Below, piece after piece: positions 17,217 to 25,764 of a stretch of DNA of 64,000 bases. The notes under the pieces were generated by a model that saw nothing but the letters and a program-made list of their open reading frames with translations, was not told the origin of the DNA and made no database searches. The DNA lies in assembly GCF_003726095.1 (NCBI RefSeq), contig NZ_CP026031.1:2542001-2606000 (forward strand), in the 5' to 3' direction. The translations under genes and the position numbers were made by a program. How positions within the stretch are numbered: position 1 is the stretch's first letter; each line of letters opens with the position of its first letter. This DNA is from Niallia circulans (GTDB taxonomy: Bacteria > Bacillota > Bacilli > Bacillales > Cytobacillaceae).

Positions 17217-17924
17217 TTATTTGTTTTCTGCTTTTGTATACTGTTGACGGAATACTTGCATAGATTCTTCTTCATTTAATGCACTTAACGTTTCTTCTGT
17301 TAGTTTGCCTTTACCCATTTCCACTATGTATACATCTATTGTTTTCTTGCCCCATTGACTATATACATCTTGTACGGTTTCATAGTATAAATCTAATCTA
17401 TTGCCATTAATGGCTGAACCAGTATCGGCGACAACCCCAAATCCATAATCAGGGATAAAAAGAATAGTTCCAATTGGAAATACACTAGTATCAGCAGCAA
17501 TGGTACTATATAAATCTCTTTTTACTTTTACGCCTGAATAAGTAATACCGAATTGTGGATGGCCTGGATTCTTGCCAGTTGACTCATATCCAGCTGTATA
17601 GCCTGTTGCGATCACTCGCTTTGTCGGATATTGTGACCAATCTTTCATATTTTCTAGTGAAGGTGGTTTACCTGCAACCTCTTTACTGGATGAAATTTGT
17701 GTTTTTTCCGCCAATGCCTTTTTAAAGCTTTTTAATGCTACACTCATTTGCTTTATTGTATGATCAATATGATCTGGATTCTTACTTACCTGAGCATGTT
17801 CGTTAGTACTTAAATTTATCGAACTCGCCTTAACACCTGAAATCGATTGGAACGTGGTTAGTAGTGCTGCCATAAAAAGTAGAACCATTCCTACTCTTCT
17901 AAAAAACTTTTTATAAAAATTCAT
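17217..17924 (-). CDS. yuiC: 3D-domain exported protein (YuiC)
   Basis: A 235-residue protein with an N-terminal membrane or signal segment (about residues 8-28). Its C-terminal 3D domain (named for three Asp residues, related to lytic transglycosylase MltA) contains [33 protein letters not shown] and [17 protein letters not shown]. Such proteins are tied to cell-wall cleavage, and some to resuscitation from dormancy. The ATG at 17924 was chosen with GGAGG 10 nt upstream. The middle region (residues 35-95) is low-complexity. Enzymatic activity is inferred, not shown. Confidence 0.85.
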   Translation of the reverse strand: MNFYKKFFRRVGMVLLFMAALLTTFQSISGVKASSINLSTNEHAQVSKNPDHIDHTIKQMSVALKSFKKALAEKTQISSSKEVAGKPPSLENMKDWSQYPTKRVIATGYTAGYESTGKNPGHPQFGITYSGVKVKRDLYSTIAADTSVFPIGTILFIPDYGFGVVADTGSAINGNRLDLYYETVQDVYSQWGKKTIDVYIVEMGKGKLTEETLSALNEEESMQVFRQQYTKAENK

Positions 17925-18196
17925 ATTTTTCACTCCTCCCAAAACTATTCATTTCCCATATTCAAAGAATTTATTCATAAAAAGGTAAAAACCAGAACTT
18001 TCCCCCTAGTAAAATACCAAAAAAATACAAAAAAATATCGATTAAAAGCTTCTAATCGATAATTTTTACATTATTTTTCTGAATTATACCATTACCAATA
18101 AAAGTTAAAAATTGAAAATTTTATATTTTATAAAATTTATGAGTAGGATGGTGGCCTAGATATCTTTCAAAATTGGAAGATTTAAAAAGTGAGAAA

Positions 18197-18217
18197 TCAT
18201 AATCATTATGATATGAT
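18197..18217 (+). promoter_or_regulatory. Fur/Zur/PerR-like 7-1-7 box and -10 of yumC
   Basis: TCATAATCATTATGA (18197-18211) is an exact 7-1-7 palindrome touching the -10 candidate TATGAT (18212-18217), 40 bp before yumC. It differs by two symmetric positions from each of the consensus boxes for Fur (TGATAATnATTATCA), PerR and Zur, so the regulator cannot be chosen from sequence. Confidence 0.55.
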
Positions 18218-18257
18218 AGCTTGTAGAATTGATCTTTATTAGGAGGGTTTAGGAAAA

Positions 18258-19250
18258 TTGGAAGAAAATCAAACCATTTATGATATTACTGTTATCGGTG
18301 GTGGACCTGTAGGCATGTTCACTGCTTTTTATGGAGGGATGAGACAAGCAACCGTTAAAATTATTGAGAGTCTCCCTACCCTTGGCGGTCAGCTTACAGC
18401 ACTTTATCCCGAAAAATATATATATGACATTGCTGGATTTCCAAAAATTCGTGCTCAAGAGTTAGTCGATAATTTAGAAGAGCAAATGAAAAAATTTGAA
18501 CAGTCTATCGTACTAGAACAAGCTGTTCAAACAGTGGAGAAACAAGGTGATGGTATATTCAAAATTACTACTGATAAAGAAGTCCATTACTCCAAAACTA
18601 TTATTATTACAGCTGGAAACGGAGCTTTCCAACCTCGTAAATTAGAGTTGGAGCAAGCGAAAGAATATGAAGGAAAAAATCTTCATTACTTTATCAATGA
18701 CTTAAATCAGTTTGCAGGGAAAAGGGTAATGGTATTTGGTGGTGGAGATTCTGCTGTTGACTGGGCATTAATGCTAGAGCCTATAGCTGATACTGTTTAT
18801 TTAGCACATAGACGTGATAAATTCCGTGCCCATGAACATAGTGTAGAAAACCTTAAAAATTCAAAAGTAAACATTAAAACTCCATATATTCCTTCAGAAT
18901 TAGTAGGAGATGAGGAAATCAAACAAGTGATTCTTGAAAATGTAACAACACAGGAAAAAGAAATTATTGATGTAGATGCAGTCATTGTAAACTATGGATT
19001 TGTTTCTTCTTTAGGCCCAATTAAGGAATGGGGCTTTGATATTCAAAAGAACTCTATTGTTGTTAACAGCAAAATGGAGACAAATATTCCAGGTATCTAT
19101 GCAGCTGGAGACATATGCACATATGATGGAAAAGTGAAATTAATAGCGACAGGATTCGGAGAAGCCCCTACAGCTGTCAATAACGCTAAAACATATATGG
19201 ATCCAAAAGCTCGCGTACAGCCTCTTCACAGTACTTCTTTGTTTAAATAG
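18258..19250 (+). CDS. yumC: Ferredoxin/flavodoxin-NADP+ reductase, thioredoxin reductase-like (YumC)
   Basis: A 330-residue flavoprotein of the type 2 FNR family, which passes electrons from NADPH to ferredoxin or flavodoxin. FAD binding: [10 protein letters not shown] (residues 12-21). NADPH binding: [13 protein letters not shown] near residue 158. A C-terminal [13 protein letters not shown] motif is present. There is no CxxC redox pair, which separates it from thioredoxin reductase. The start is TTG, with AGGAGGG 10 nt upstream. In the island-free arrangement it would face the hesB gene tail-to-tail across one terminator. Both genes relate to Fe-S and iron metabolism. Confidence 0.93.
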   Translation: MEENQTIYDITVIGGGPVGMFTAFYGGMRQATVKIIESLPTLGGQLTALYPEKYIYDIAGFPKIRAQELVDNLEEQMKKFEQSIVLEQAVQTVEKQGDGIFKITTDKEVHYSKTIIITAGNGAFQPRKLELEQAKEYEGKNLHYFINDLNQFAGKRVMVFGGGDSAVDWALMLEPIADTVYLAHRRDKFRAHEHSVENLKNSKVNIKTPYIPSELVGDEEIKQVILENVTTQEKEIIDVDAVIVNYGFVSSLGPIKEWGFDIQKNSIVVNSKMETNIPGIYAAGDICTYDGKVKLIATGFGEAPTAVNNAKTYMDPKARVQPLHSTSLFK

Positions 19251-19404
19251 ACGTTTCTAAAGACTAATGATAATCTTTTGTTTTCTTTAAATGTTTTGAA
19301 AAACAACTGATTACATTCAGTCTTTTTTTAATGAAACAAAAACACCGCTGCGTCATGAAGACCAATAAGGTGTTCATGACGCAGCGGTATTCAAATTTTA
19401 AACC
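19251..19404. other. yumC to island junction
   Basis: This stretch holds the downstream region of yumC and the ancestral hesB terminator (19344-19388). No gene is present. Confidence 0.5.
19344..19388 (-). terminator. Ancestral hesB terminator, left behind by the island
   Basis: Exact 16-bp arms (19344-19359 and 19373-19388; ACCGCTGCGTCATGAA and its complement) are followed on the minus strand by T-rich sequence. It lies just beyond the old 3' end of the hesB gene copy at 19411. The intact hesB is now 15.6 kb away and no longer has it. Confidence 0.85.
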
Positions 19405-19528
19405 TTGTTCTTAACACTCCTCAGGTGTTCCAGCCACTTTTGCTGTACGGAAAGAAGACCCGCAGCCACATGAAGCAATCGCATTAGGATTGTCGATGGT
19501 GAATCCTCCGCCCATTAGGGATTGCTTG
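19405..19528 (-). repeat. Left attachment repeat (hesB 3' fragment)
   Basis: Identical over 124 bp to 35007-35130. It encodes codons 84-121 of the HesB-like protein on the minus strand, including the stop at 19411-19413, but lacks the rest of the gene. This is the original chromosomal 3' end displaced by integration. Confidence 0.95.
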
Positions 19529-19729
19529 AGAATGTTGTTATATCAATGTTTGTAGTTGTTTTTAGGGATTATGAATTGCAATCATGATTGTTGATTGCAA
19601 TCCTATATGATTGTTAATGTCGATAACTGGATTATAACCAAAGTTTTACTTTTAAACAAGAAATACCATCTTGCCATTTTCATACTGATTATCAAATTAC
19701 CTTTTTGACAAAAAAACAATTATTTACTA
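19529..19729. promoter_or_regulatory. Left-end region with possible recombinase arm sites
   Basis: The segment contains a GATTGCAATC palindrome (19593-19602), a second ATTGCAATC (19575-19583) and GATTGTTAAT (19609-19618). The last also occurs near the right end (34924-34933). Such repeats are typical of integrase or excisionase binding sites; no binding is shown. Confidence 0.4.
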
Positions 19730-21163
19730 TTACAACTTTGAGATATCAATAAAAGGGGTACTTAATCTCTTCTTAACTTCTGAAATCAAATCGTCGACTT
19801 CTTCTTTTGTCTCAAAGCGTCGATACTCAAATGCATAATCAAATTTCGTAGGATTGCTTTTATAAGGATTGATTCTCCAATTAATGTCATTTAGTAAATT
19901 ACTGATTACTTTTGGATTAAGTGAAATTAGTTCTTCAAATAAAGAATCATATTCACTAAGCACATAACTAATAATGTCTATCTGTTTTGAATACTTATTT
20001 GAGTAGAAATCCTCAACAGAGTGCTGCTCTTCAAGAAAAGTAATCTTTAGTATTTCTTTTTTTTCATACAATTCTAGTATAATATTATGATTGGTCGTCT
20101 TTCTTTCTTCCATCTTTAGTATTTCTTCTCCGAAATTCTGAAGTTTTACTGCATATTTTTCATATTTGGTAACAAACTCCTCTTCTGATAGCTCGTAAAC
20201 ATCATACTTGATATCTTCTCTATTTGCCTTCATAAAGGACCACATATAACTTGAAAAATTCTCCCCATACTTTTTTTCAAGAAATTCTTTTTTACTTCTC
20301 GCTCTAACTTGAAGCTCATCCTCCCATTTTTGTTGTTTTTTCTTCTCAAATTTTCTAATCATAGTATCAAACCTAATATTACTTCCATTAATGATTTCTG
20401 TATAGGTCATTGAGCTATACTTAAACTCTTCGTTGTATAAGAACTTTATATCAGTTAATTTACAAGAATGCTCTAATGGGGAATGAAATTTATACTCTTG
20501 TGGAGGAAATTTTCGACCATACCTATCTTCACCCCTAATATCTTCATACCGAAATGAAAAATCAATAGTAACTTCAAGATTATCTAATTTTAAGTAATAG
20601 CAAAAACCTGTTGTATTAAAAATTGTTTCTACAGGGTCTTTACGACGTCGAGCTTTTTGGATATATAAGTCTTTTGAATTAGAATACAATAGAAATACAT
20701 CTGCATCAAGAATCCAAAAATCTTGTATATTTGCTGCTCTATATAGATTGTGCCTATCTAACCAATCTTTTGAGGATAGTGAGCTATGTTGAAATTCAAA
20801 AGCCCATACTGACCCTTTTAGTTTTCCAGAGGTGTGAGTTACTAATATATCAGCAATTTGATGGGTTTCTGGAATATATACTTCCAAATCTACTTTGGCA
20901 TTCGGAAATCGACTTATCAGCCATTTGTATAAAATGTCTTTACCTTGCAAATGCTGTTTCGTCTCCTTTTCATAATTTGTAACAACACATTCAGCTTTAG
21001 GAAGATGAGAAAAATATGCACCTTTTATTGGTCCATTATTATATCTTACCTTTTTAAGACAGTTTGGACACAATAACTCACCATTCCTTGATAATACTCT
21101 AGTTGCTTCATCCTCGCATTCTGACGCAAATATGCTCTTCCCCTCAGTCACACATCTTATCAT
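19730..21163 (-). CDS. CoiA-like competence-family nuclease homologue
   Basis: A 477-residue protein. The N-terminus has CPNCLKKVRYNNGPIKGAYF SHLP-type zinc and His features (LLCPNCLKK, FSHLP) as in CoiA. It is followed by a PD-(D/E)XK-like core: VDLEVYIPETHQIADILV (Asp) and WAFEFQHSSLS (Glu, Gln). The C-terminal half is charged and helical with no recognised domain. CoiA acts in DNA processing during transformation; here the gene lies in a mobile island, so a DNA-targeting or defence role is equally possible. The ATG at 21163 has GGAG 10 nt upstream. It is the leftmost island gene. Confidence 0.7.
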   Translation of the reverse strand: MIRCVTEGKSIFASECEDEATRVLSRNGELLCPNCLKKVRYNNGPIKGAYFSHLPKAECVVTNYEKETKQHLQGKDILYKWLISRFPNAKVDLEVYIPETHQIADILVTHTSGKLKGSVWAFEFQHSSLSSKDWLDRHNLYRAANIQDFWILDADVFLLYSNSKDLYIQKARRRKDPVETIFNTTGFCYYLKLDNLEVTIDFSFRYEDIRGEDRYGRKFPPQEYKFHSPLEHSCKLTDIKFLYNEEFKYSSMTYTEIINGSNIRFDTMIRKFEKKKQQKWEDELQVRARSKKEFLEKKYGENFSSYMWSFMKANREDIKYDVYELSEEEFVTKYEKYAVKLQNFGEEILKMEERKTTNHNIILELYEKKEILKITFLEEQHSVEDFYSNKYSKQIDIISYVLSEYDSLFEELISLNPKVISNLLNDINWRINPYKSNPTKFDYAFEYRRFETKEEVDDLISEVKKRLSTPFIDISKL

Positions 21164-21336
21164 ATAAAATTCACTCCACACTTTTATTTTTGAGCATAAT
21201 TCACCTATAATCTCCTAATATAAATAAGGATGCCTAGATTTCGTTATGAATGAGTCCTTTGTTGCTTTTAGTAATTATTTCGTTATATCCTCTTGTTTTA
21301 ATTAGTCTCCATGTGTTAACCGATTGAATTTTAGCT

Positions 21337-22431
21337 TTAATTATTTAGACGTTGTTTTAACCATCTATATATATTGGCAATATTAACCTCAAACCCTTTG
21401 CCCTCTAACTTTGTTAATGACATAGCTCCTCCAAATATTTCTTCTTTATCCTCTTCTTCTTGTGAAATTGATTCAGCGATAAGAGACGTTTGAAGAATTG
21501 AAGCATCCAATAACCTTTTTTGTTGGTCTATCATGATTTGTTGTTGTCCAATAGTTTGAGACTGCAGTTGTATAGTAGCATTTAGAAGCATTATTTGACT
21601 TTTAAAGTGCTGGACATTAGCCATTAACTGTTGATTTTGGGGTTCGCTAGGATAGTTCATATATGCCATATCATTTAATATTGAGGGCAACTGCAAATAT
21701 AATTCTAATGCTTCTTGAATACTCGATAATGCTATTTCCCTTGAGTCAGGCACTACTGTAAAAAGTACGCTACCAGCTTCATGGGTTATTTCTGTAGTAG
21801 CTTTAACACCTATATCTTTCAAGAATTCTGCAAAATAAATAAGATATTGTTCACAGGGAACACGAACATGTTTTGGGAAATCAAAGATAGTGGTTAGCAT
21901 ACCTTCTTTATTATCATTTAAGAGCTGAACTATCGCATTTTCCATCATTCTATTTACTAAAGTTAAGTAGTTATCTATATTATCTTGATTGGCATCAGCT
22001 GCACATATAAAATCTACTTGAAATCCATCTATATCAGCAATCCAACTACTTCCACTACTACCAAGTGCCCATTTTCTCAACTTACTTAGTAACTCTTCTG
22101 CACTAAAAATATTCTTCCATTTCTCTATATCCCATGAAAAATCAATAGAAAGTATAAATTCTTCTTCTATCTTTTCCTTATGTAAGTAGATATTTTGTTT
22201 AAACCCCAACTTCCAAGGAGATGAAATCTTAATTGATACCATATCTTCTTCTTCAAGTTCAAGCCTAATATCTCTAAATGGAGTTCTTGTTATTACTGCT
22301 GCTACTTGGTTCGAAAGTACATTAAAAGTAAACTCGTTCGGATAGTTAAGAATCTTCACTTTATCCCTATCAATAGCTTCTTCATCAACTACTAAATAAG
22401 GTTCATTTTGATGAAATATTGTTTTTATCAT
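21337..22431 (-). CDS. Unknown 364-residue protein with a coiled-coil C-terminus
   Basis: I do not recognise this family. Residues 1-100 look beta-rich (LELEEEDMVSIKISSPWKLG). Residues 100-250 are mixed, with GSSGSSWIADIDGFQVDFIC. Residues ~270-320 form a Gln-rich helix likely to be a coiled coil (QLQSQTIGQQQIMIDQQKRL). The tail is helical, ending IYRWLKQRLNN. No membrane segment or catalytic motif is evident. AAGGAG precedes the ATG. It starts 9 nt after the serine recombinase gene, so the two are almost surely co-transcribed. Confidence 0.75.
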   Translation of the reverse strand: MIKTIFHQNEPYLVVDEEAIDRDKVKILNYPNEFTFNVLSNQVAAVITRTPFRDIRLELEEEDMVSIKISSPWKLGFKQNIYLHKEKIEEEFILSIDFSWDIEKWKNIFSAEELLSKLRKWALGSSGSSWIADIDGFQVDFICAADANQDNIDNYLTLVNRMMENAIVQLLNDNKEGMLTTIFDFPKHVRVPCEQYLIYFAEFLKDIGVKATTEITHEAGSVLFTVVPDSREIALSSIQEALELYLQLPSILNDMAYMNYPSEPQNQQLMANVQHFKSQIMLLNATIQLQSQTIGQQQIMIDQQKRLLDASILQTSLIAESISQEEEDKEEIFGGAMSLTKLEGKGFEVNIANIYRWLKQRLNN

Positions 22432-22440
22432 ATTTGCTCC

Positions 22441-23031
22441 TTATAATTGTTCTTTTATAGCCCTATATATTGTCGCTCTACTAATACCAGTTATTGCTTC
22501 AATGTCTTTTACTGTCTTTATTTTTGCTCCTTCATTGTTTCTGCTATTAAATAACTCTAAAGCATGCTTTAATTTAGCGTTTTTCTCTGTATATTTCTTT
22601 GGTCGTCCTTTGTATACTCCTCTCTTCTTAGCTTCTTCAATCCCCTCGATTTGTCTTTCTCTAATCAAATCTGCTTCGAATTCAGCTATGCCAGATAAAA
22701 CAGTAACCATCAGCTTTCCAATTGCTGTTCCTGTATCTAACTTATCTCCCCCCATATTCAATACTATAAGCGAGACACCTTTACTTTTTATGTAGTCAAT
22801 AGTATCCAAAGCATCCTTAGTACTCCTCGCAAATCGGTCTAACTTGGTTACAACAATTGTGTCTCCATCCTTTACTGTCTCTAAGAGTAGTTTAAACTGC
22901 TCTCTATTTTCTGTCTTTCTTCCACTAACCTTTTCTTTAAAAATAGACTCACATTCAGCTTCTTGCAGTTGCTTAATTTGTGCTGTTAAATGTTGACCTG
23001 AAGATGACACACGTGCATAGCCATATTTCAT
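22441..23031 (-). CDS. Serine recombinase (resolvase/invertase family)
   Basis: A 196-residue small serine recombinase. The catalytic serine lies in YGYARVSSSGQ (about residues 3-13). The active-site Arg motif is TKLDRFARST, and GKLMVTVLSGIAEFEADLIR forms the long dimer helix E. A C-terminal helix-turn-helix ends in ITGISRATIYRAIKE. It catalyses site-specific strand exchange such as resolution or inversion. The ATG at 23031 follows GAGGTGGG by 7 nt; longer starts lack a ribosome site. Its target site may be the 300-bp gap upstream. It is distinct from the island's tyrosine integrase. Confidence 0.9.
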   Translation of the reverse strand: MKYGYARVSSSGQHLTAQIKQLQEAECESIFKEKVSGRKTENREQFKLLLETVKDGDTIVVTKLDRFARSTKDALDTIDYIKSKGVSLIVLNMGGDKLDTGTAIGKLMVTVLSGIAEFEADLIRERQIEGIEEAKKRGVYKGRPKKYTEKNAKLKHALELFNSRNNEGAKIKTVKDIEAITGISRATIYRAIKEQL

Positions 23032-23242
23032 ATTCCCACCTCTTTTTTGATACATGTATATGAGACATCGTTAGAACAATTATATCAATCTATCATTTTT
23101 GTATCAATACGGTGTAGTCAAATGATACACAACAACCTACTACAATAGTCCAATAAGAATGTCGTAATTCTAATACGAATTATATTTATTGAAAGTTCCA
23201 TTAAATATAATAAACGTTTATATCAATTGAACCCATAAAATC

Positions 23243-23277
23243 ATCAAAGAGACACCCAATAGAGGTGCCTCTTTGAT
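23243..23277. terminator. Terminator downstream of the HNH gene
   Basis: Hairpin with arms around ATCAAAGAGRCAC (23243 on, ending 23277), 12 of 13 paired, in the gap between the minus-strand HNH gene and the recombinase gene. Confidence 0.65.
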
Positions 23278-23330
23278 TTATTATCATATAACAAACAATC
23301 CGTTGTATCTTTTTTTCATTTTTTTAATTG

Positions 23331-24251
23331 TCAATTTTTAAAAATATTTTTTCTATGCCAAGTGAAATATTCCTTATTTTCAGGAAAGATAGACACCTTA
23401 GTTTCTTCAACTAATACGTAAATTTCATATTCTTCTTTACTTATTTTAGAAGAGATAAGTAAATTTCCTCTTTTATCTAGGGAGATAAGGCCTTTATCAT
23501 AAAGTGCATCATGATTACAGCAAAGTAATAACCCATTATACGGATCTAACCGTTCTTCATTTGTGCTATCTTTCCAAGGTTTTGAATGGCTTGCTCTTAA
23601 TACCTCGGGTAGTTTAATACCACATAATGCACACTGACCTTTCCATAATGGAAACATACCATTCCTAAATTTTTGCTGCCCCAATCTAATTTTTGTTTTC
23701 ATTACTGATTCTGTTTCAACTATTATTGGAATTAAGGGATTATGTTCAGTTCTTCTAACAGCATCAATCGATAATTCTAGCTGTTCCTCATTTACTTGAT
23801 AAATGTTCAATTCACTAATCATTTCAAGAAGTTTTATAGCTAGTTCTTCATTACATGGATATAAATATCCTTGATTCCCATTACCATCCTCCTGAAAAGG
23901 TGAATATTTAACTGGCAATAATGGCTTTATTTCATTAAACCTTTGACGTATATTAATCGGCTCATCTAATTGGTGATATTCTAAATTCACTAAATAACCC
24001 TCATTACTCCACTTACTCAGTCCGTTCAAACTTTGGGGTTTACTTTCTTCTTTACAGTTGTCACTCGCTATACTAATAGCAACAATGTTCCCCTTTACAT
24101 AATGAAACACTCTATCCCCTTTTTTCACTTCTTTCATACGCTTCCATGAATGCGGTACTTTCTGACCTTTATCTTTCTGTGGAGACCAAATAATTCCTAA
24201 ATCTTTTTCTTCCTGATATGTGTGTCCTTGCATAACTATAAAGTTGCTCAT
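23331..24251 (-). CDS. PUA/EVE-like plus HNH endonuclease, candidate modification-dependent restriction enzyme
   Basis: A 306-residue protein with two parts. The N-terminal ~70 residues (FIVMQGHTYQEEKDLGIIWS, WKRMKEVKKGDRVFHYVKGN) look like an EVE/PUA-type module that reads modified bases. The C-terminal HNH nuclease has CALC (207-210), His222 (ASHSKPW), Asn239 (PYNG), CCNH (244-247) and DKGLISLD. EVE-HNH fusions are known as type IV, modification-dependent endonucleases, so defence against phages with modified cytosine is the likely role. No methyltransferase gene is adjacent, which fits. The ATG at 24251 follows AGGGGG by about 8 nt. It lies downstream of the controller-like gene, behind a terminator. 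Confidence 0.75.
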   Translation of the reverse strand: MSNFIVMQGHTYQEEKDLGIIWSPQKDKGQKVPHSWKRMKEVKKGDRVFHYVKGNIVAISIASDNCKEESKPQSLNGLSKWSNEGYLVNLEYHQLDEPINIRQRFNEIKPLLPVKYSPFQEDGNGNQGYLYPCNEELAIKLLEMISELNIYQVNEEQLELSIDAVRRTEHNPLIPIIVETESVMKTKIRLGQQKFRNGMFPLWKGQCALCGIKLPEVLRASHSKPWKDSTNEERLDPYNGLLLCCNHDALYDKGLISLDKRGNLLISSKISKEEYEIYVLVEETKVSIFPENKEYFTWHRKNIFKN

Positions 24252-24411
24252 AAAACTTCCCCCTAATAAGACATTACTCTTTTCTATATACATTTCTTAA
24301 ATAATCTAATTGCCCCTTTTTTCTCCTATTAATAAATAAAAATACGATGCTACTAGGTATATTAATATTAACTTAACATATCAAAAGAACAAGGTTAAAC
24401 CATAAAATAAA

Positions 24412-24451
24412 AAGTCCCTATGCCACAGAATTAAATTGTGACTGGAGACTT
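24412..24451 (-). terminator. Terminator after the controller-like gene
   Basis: Imperfect hairpin: AAGTC and CACA on one side, TGTG and GACTT on the other. On the minus strand it is followed by TTTTTATTTT. It lies only 3 bp beyond the stop of the XRE gene and ahead of the HNH gene. Confidence 0.6.
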
Positions 24452-24453
24452 CC

Positions 24454-24711
24454 TTAATATGTATCTCTTTTTATTAAGTAATTTCTATATTCTTTTTCCA
24501 GTTCTGCTACGAACTCAGATGGCTTAATATCTAAAGCCTCAGCTAATAAAAATATGGTTGTAATAGATGGTTGCTTTATATTTCTCTCTAACATGCTTAT
24601 ATATGTTCTATCTAAACCTGTTCTACCAGCTATTTCCTCTTGCGATAAACCCCTATCTTTTCTAATTAACTTTAATACATTTCCAATCATAATTGCCTTA
24701 ATTTCCTTCAA
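24454..24711 (-). CDS. XRE-family regulator resembling restriction controller (C) proteins
   Basis: An 85-residue helix-turn-helix protein. The stretch LKLIRKDRGLSQEEIAGRTG followed by LDRTYISMLERNIKQPS and LLAEALDIKPSEF matches C-protein regulators of restriction-modification systems very closely. The start is taken as TTG 24711 because AAAAAGGAG lies 7 nt upstream; ATG 24690 is an internal alternative. The gene is divergent from a lipoprotein gene across a symmetric operator (24764-24819), which it probably binds. It precedes an HNH nuclease gene in the same direction. Confidence 0.85.
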   Translation of the reverse strand: MKEIKAIMIGNVLKLIRKDRGLSQEEIAGRTGLDRTYISMLERNIKQPSITTIFLLAEALDIKPSEFVAELEKEYRNYLIKRDTY

Positions 24712-24763
24712 GAGAAATCTCCTTTTTAGACAATTACACAATTTAAAAACCTTGCACTCCACG

Positions 24764-24819
24764 TACTATAGTCTACAAACCATTTATTATTTGTTATAAT
24801 AAAATTGTAGACTATAGTA
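24764..24819. promoter_or_regulatory. Symmetric operator with divergent overlapping promoters
   Basis: Exact 15-bp inverted arms TACTATAGTCTACAA (24764-24778) and the complement (24805-24819) sit 41 bp apart centre to centre, about four helical turns. Each arm contains the palindrome ACTATAGT, close to the C-box half-site pattern GACTnnnAGTC, and a TCTACA that can serve as a -35. Rightward, TATAAT (24795-24800) follows 17 bp after TCTACA (24772-24777). Leftward, the mirror -35 is at 24807-24812 with a weak AT-rich -10. Confidence 0.75.
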
Positions 24820-24905
24820 TTAGTTCAAAAGAAGGGAAGGTGCTGTATTAAAACTACTATCAGTATGAATACTTATAAATAAAAAATTATCTAGAGGTGC
24901 AATTA

Positions 24906-25742
24906 ATGAAAAAGCCATCATATTTTATTATCTTTCTACTCATCTTTTTACTTGCGGGATGTGGCAAAGAAGCTAAGTTTGAAAAGGCAATCGAATTTTT
25001 AAAAGAAAATAACTGGGAAGAGGCTAACGAAATCCTATCGAAACTCCCTTCTGATTATAAAGAGACATTGTTATTAAAACACTATGCTAATGGACAATTA
25101 TTTTATAGTAAATCGAAGGATAAAGAACAAAATTTTGCTAAGAATATTGACGAACTTAATATGGATTTATCAACTAATTATAATGGAGAATTCAGAGAAG
25201 ATATTAATAATTTGATAGAAGAAATGACTGAGAAACAAGAAGTTTATGACAAAAAAATATCAGAAAAGAATTTAAAAGAAGCAATTGAATTAGTACATAA
25301 AGAGGATTTTGAATCTAGTTTGGAAAAAATCAATCAACTAACTCATATTAAAAATACTTCAAGCGCAAAAAATTATATTCAAGCTAGAATAGAATTTGAT
25401 AAGGACTCTCCAGATATTAATAAATATTTATTATATTTATCAAAAATTAGTTCTAATTATGATGGAATACTAGAGAAAGAAATTCATTCATATATAGAAA
25501 ATCATACTATTGGCTGGAAAGAAATCAAGGAATACGCAGAAAATGTAAAATTTCTAGAAGAGAACATAATAGAACGTCCCTCATTACAGATGACTTCGGA
25601 TGAAGTAAGAAATTCTACATGGGGAGAACCCATGGATATTAACAAAACAACTACAAGTAGTGGTATTCATGAGCAATGGGTTTATTACGGCAATCGGTAC
25701 ATATATCTAGATAACGGTATAGTCACTGCTATACAAGAATAA
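24906..25742 (+). CDS. Lipoprotein with helical repeats and an OmlA/SmpA-like C-terminus
   Basis: A 278-residue lipoprotein. The signal peptide ends in the lipobox LLAGC, so the cysteine near residue 19 would be lipidated and the protein held on the outer face of the membrane. Residues 25-190 are helical and charged, with two similar EKAIEFLKENNWEEANEIL-type units. The last ~55 residues (MTSDEVRNSTWGEPMDINKT, EQWVYYGNRYIYLDNG) resemble OmlA/SmpA-type folds. GAGG lies 8 nt before ATG 24906. It is divergent from the controller-like gene and probably under the same operator. The following GIY-YIG gene is 22 nt away. Confidence 0.75.
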   Translation: MKKPSYFIIFLLIFLLAGCGKEAKFEKAIEFLKENNWEEANEILSKLPSDYKETLLLKHYANGQLFYSKSKDKEQNFAKNIDELNMDLSTNYNGEFREDINNLIEEMTEKQEVYDKKISEKNLKEAIELVHKEDFESSLEKINQLTHIKNTSSAKNYIQARIEFDKDSPDINKYLLYLSKISSNYDGILEKEIHSYIENHTIGWKEIKEYAENVKFLEENIIERPSLQMTSDEVRNSTWGEPMDINKTTTSSGIHEQWVYYGNRYIYLDNGIVTAIQE

Positions 25743-25764
25743 TTTACTGGAAGGAGTGTTTTTT

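Noticed and set aside
19405..19528. Second hesB gene or gene duplication
   Set aside because: Only the last 38 codons are present, with no start. The integrase and repeat geometry show an attachment site, not a duplicate gene.
25756..25764. GTG start for the GIY-YIG gene
   Set aside because: It overlaps the AAGGAG ribosome site; the TTG at 25765 is correctly spaced.
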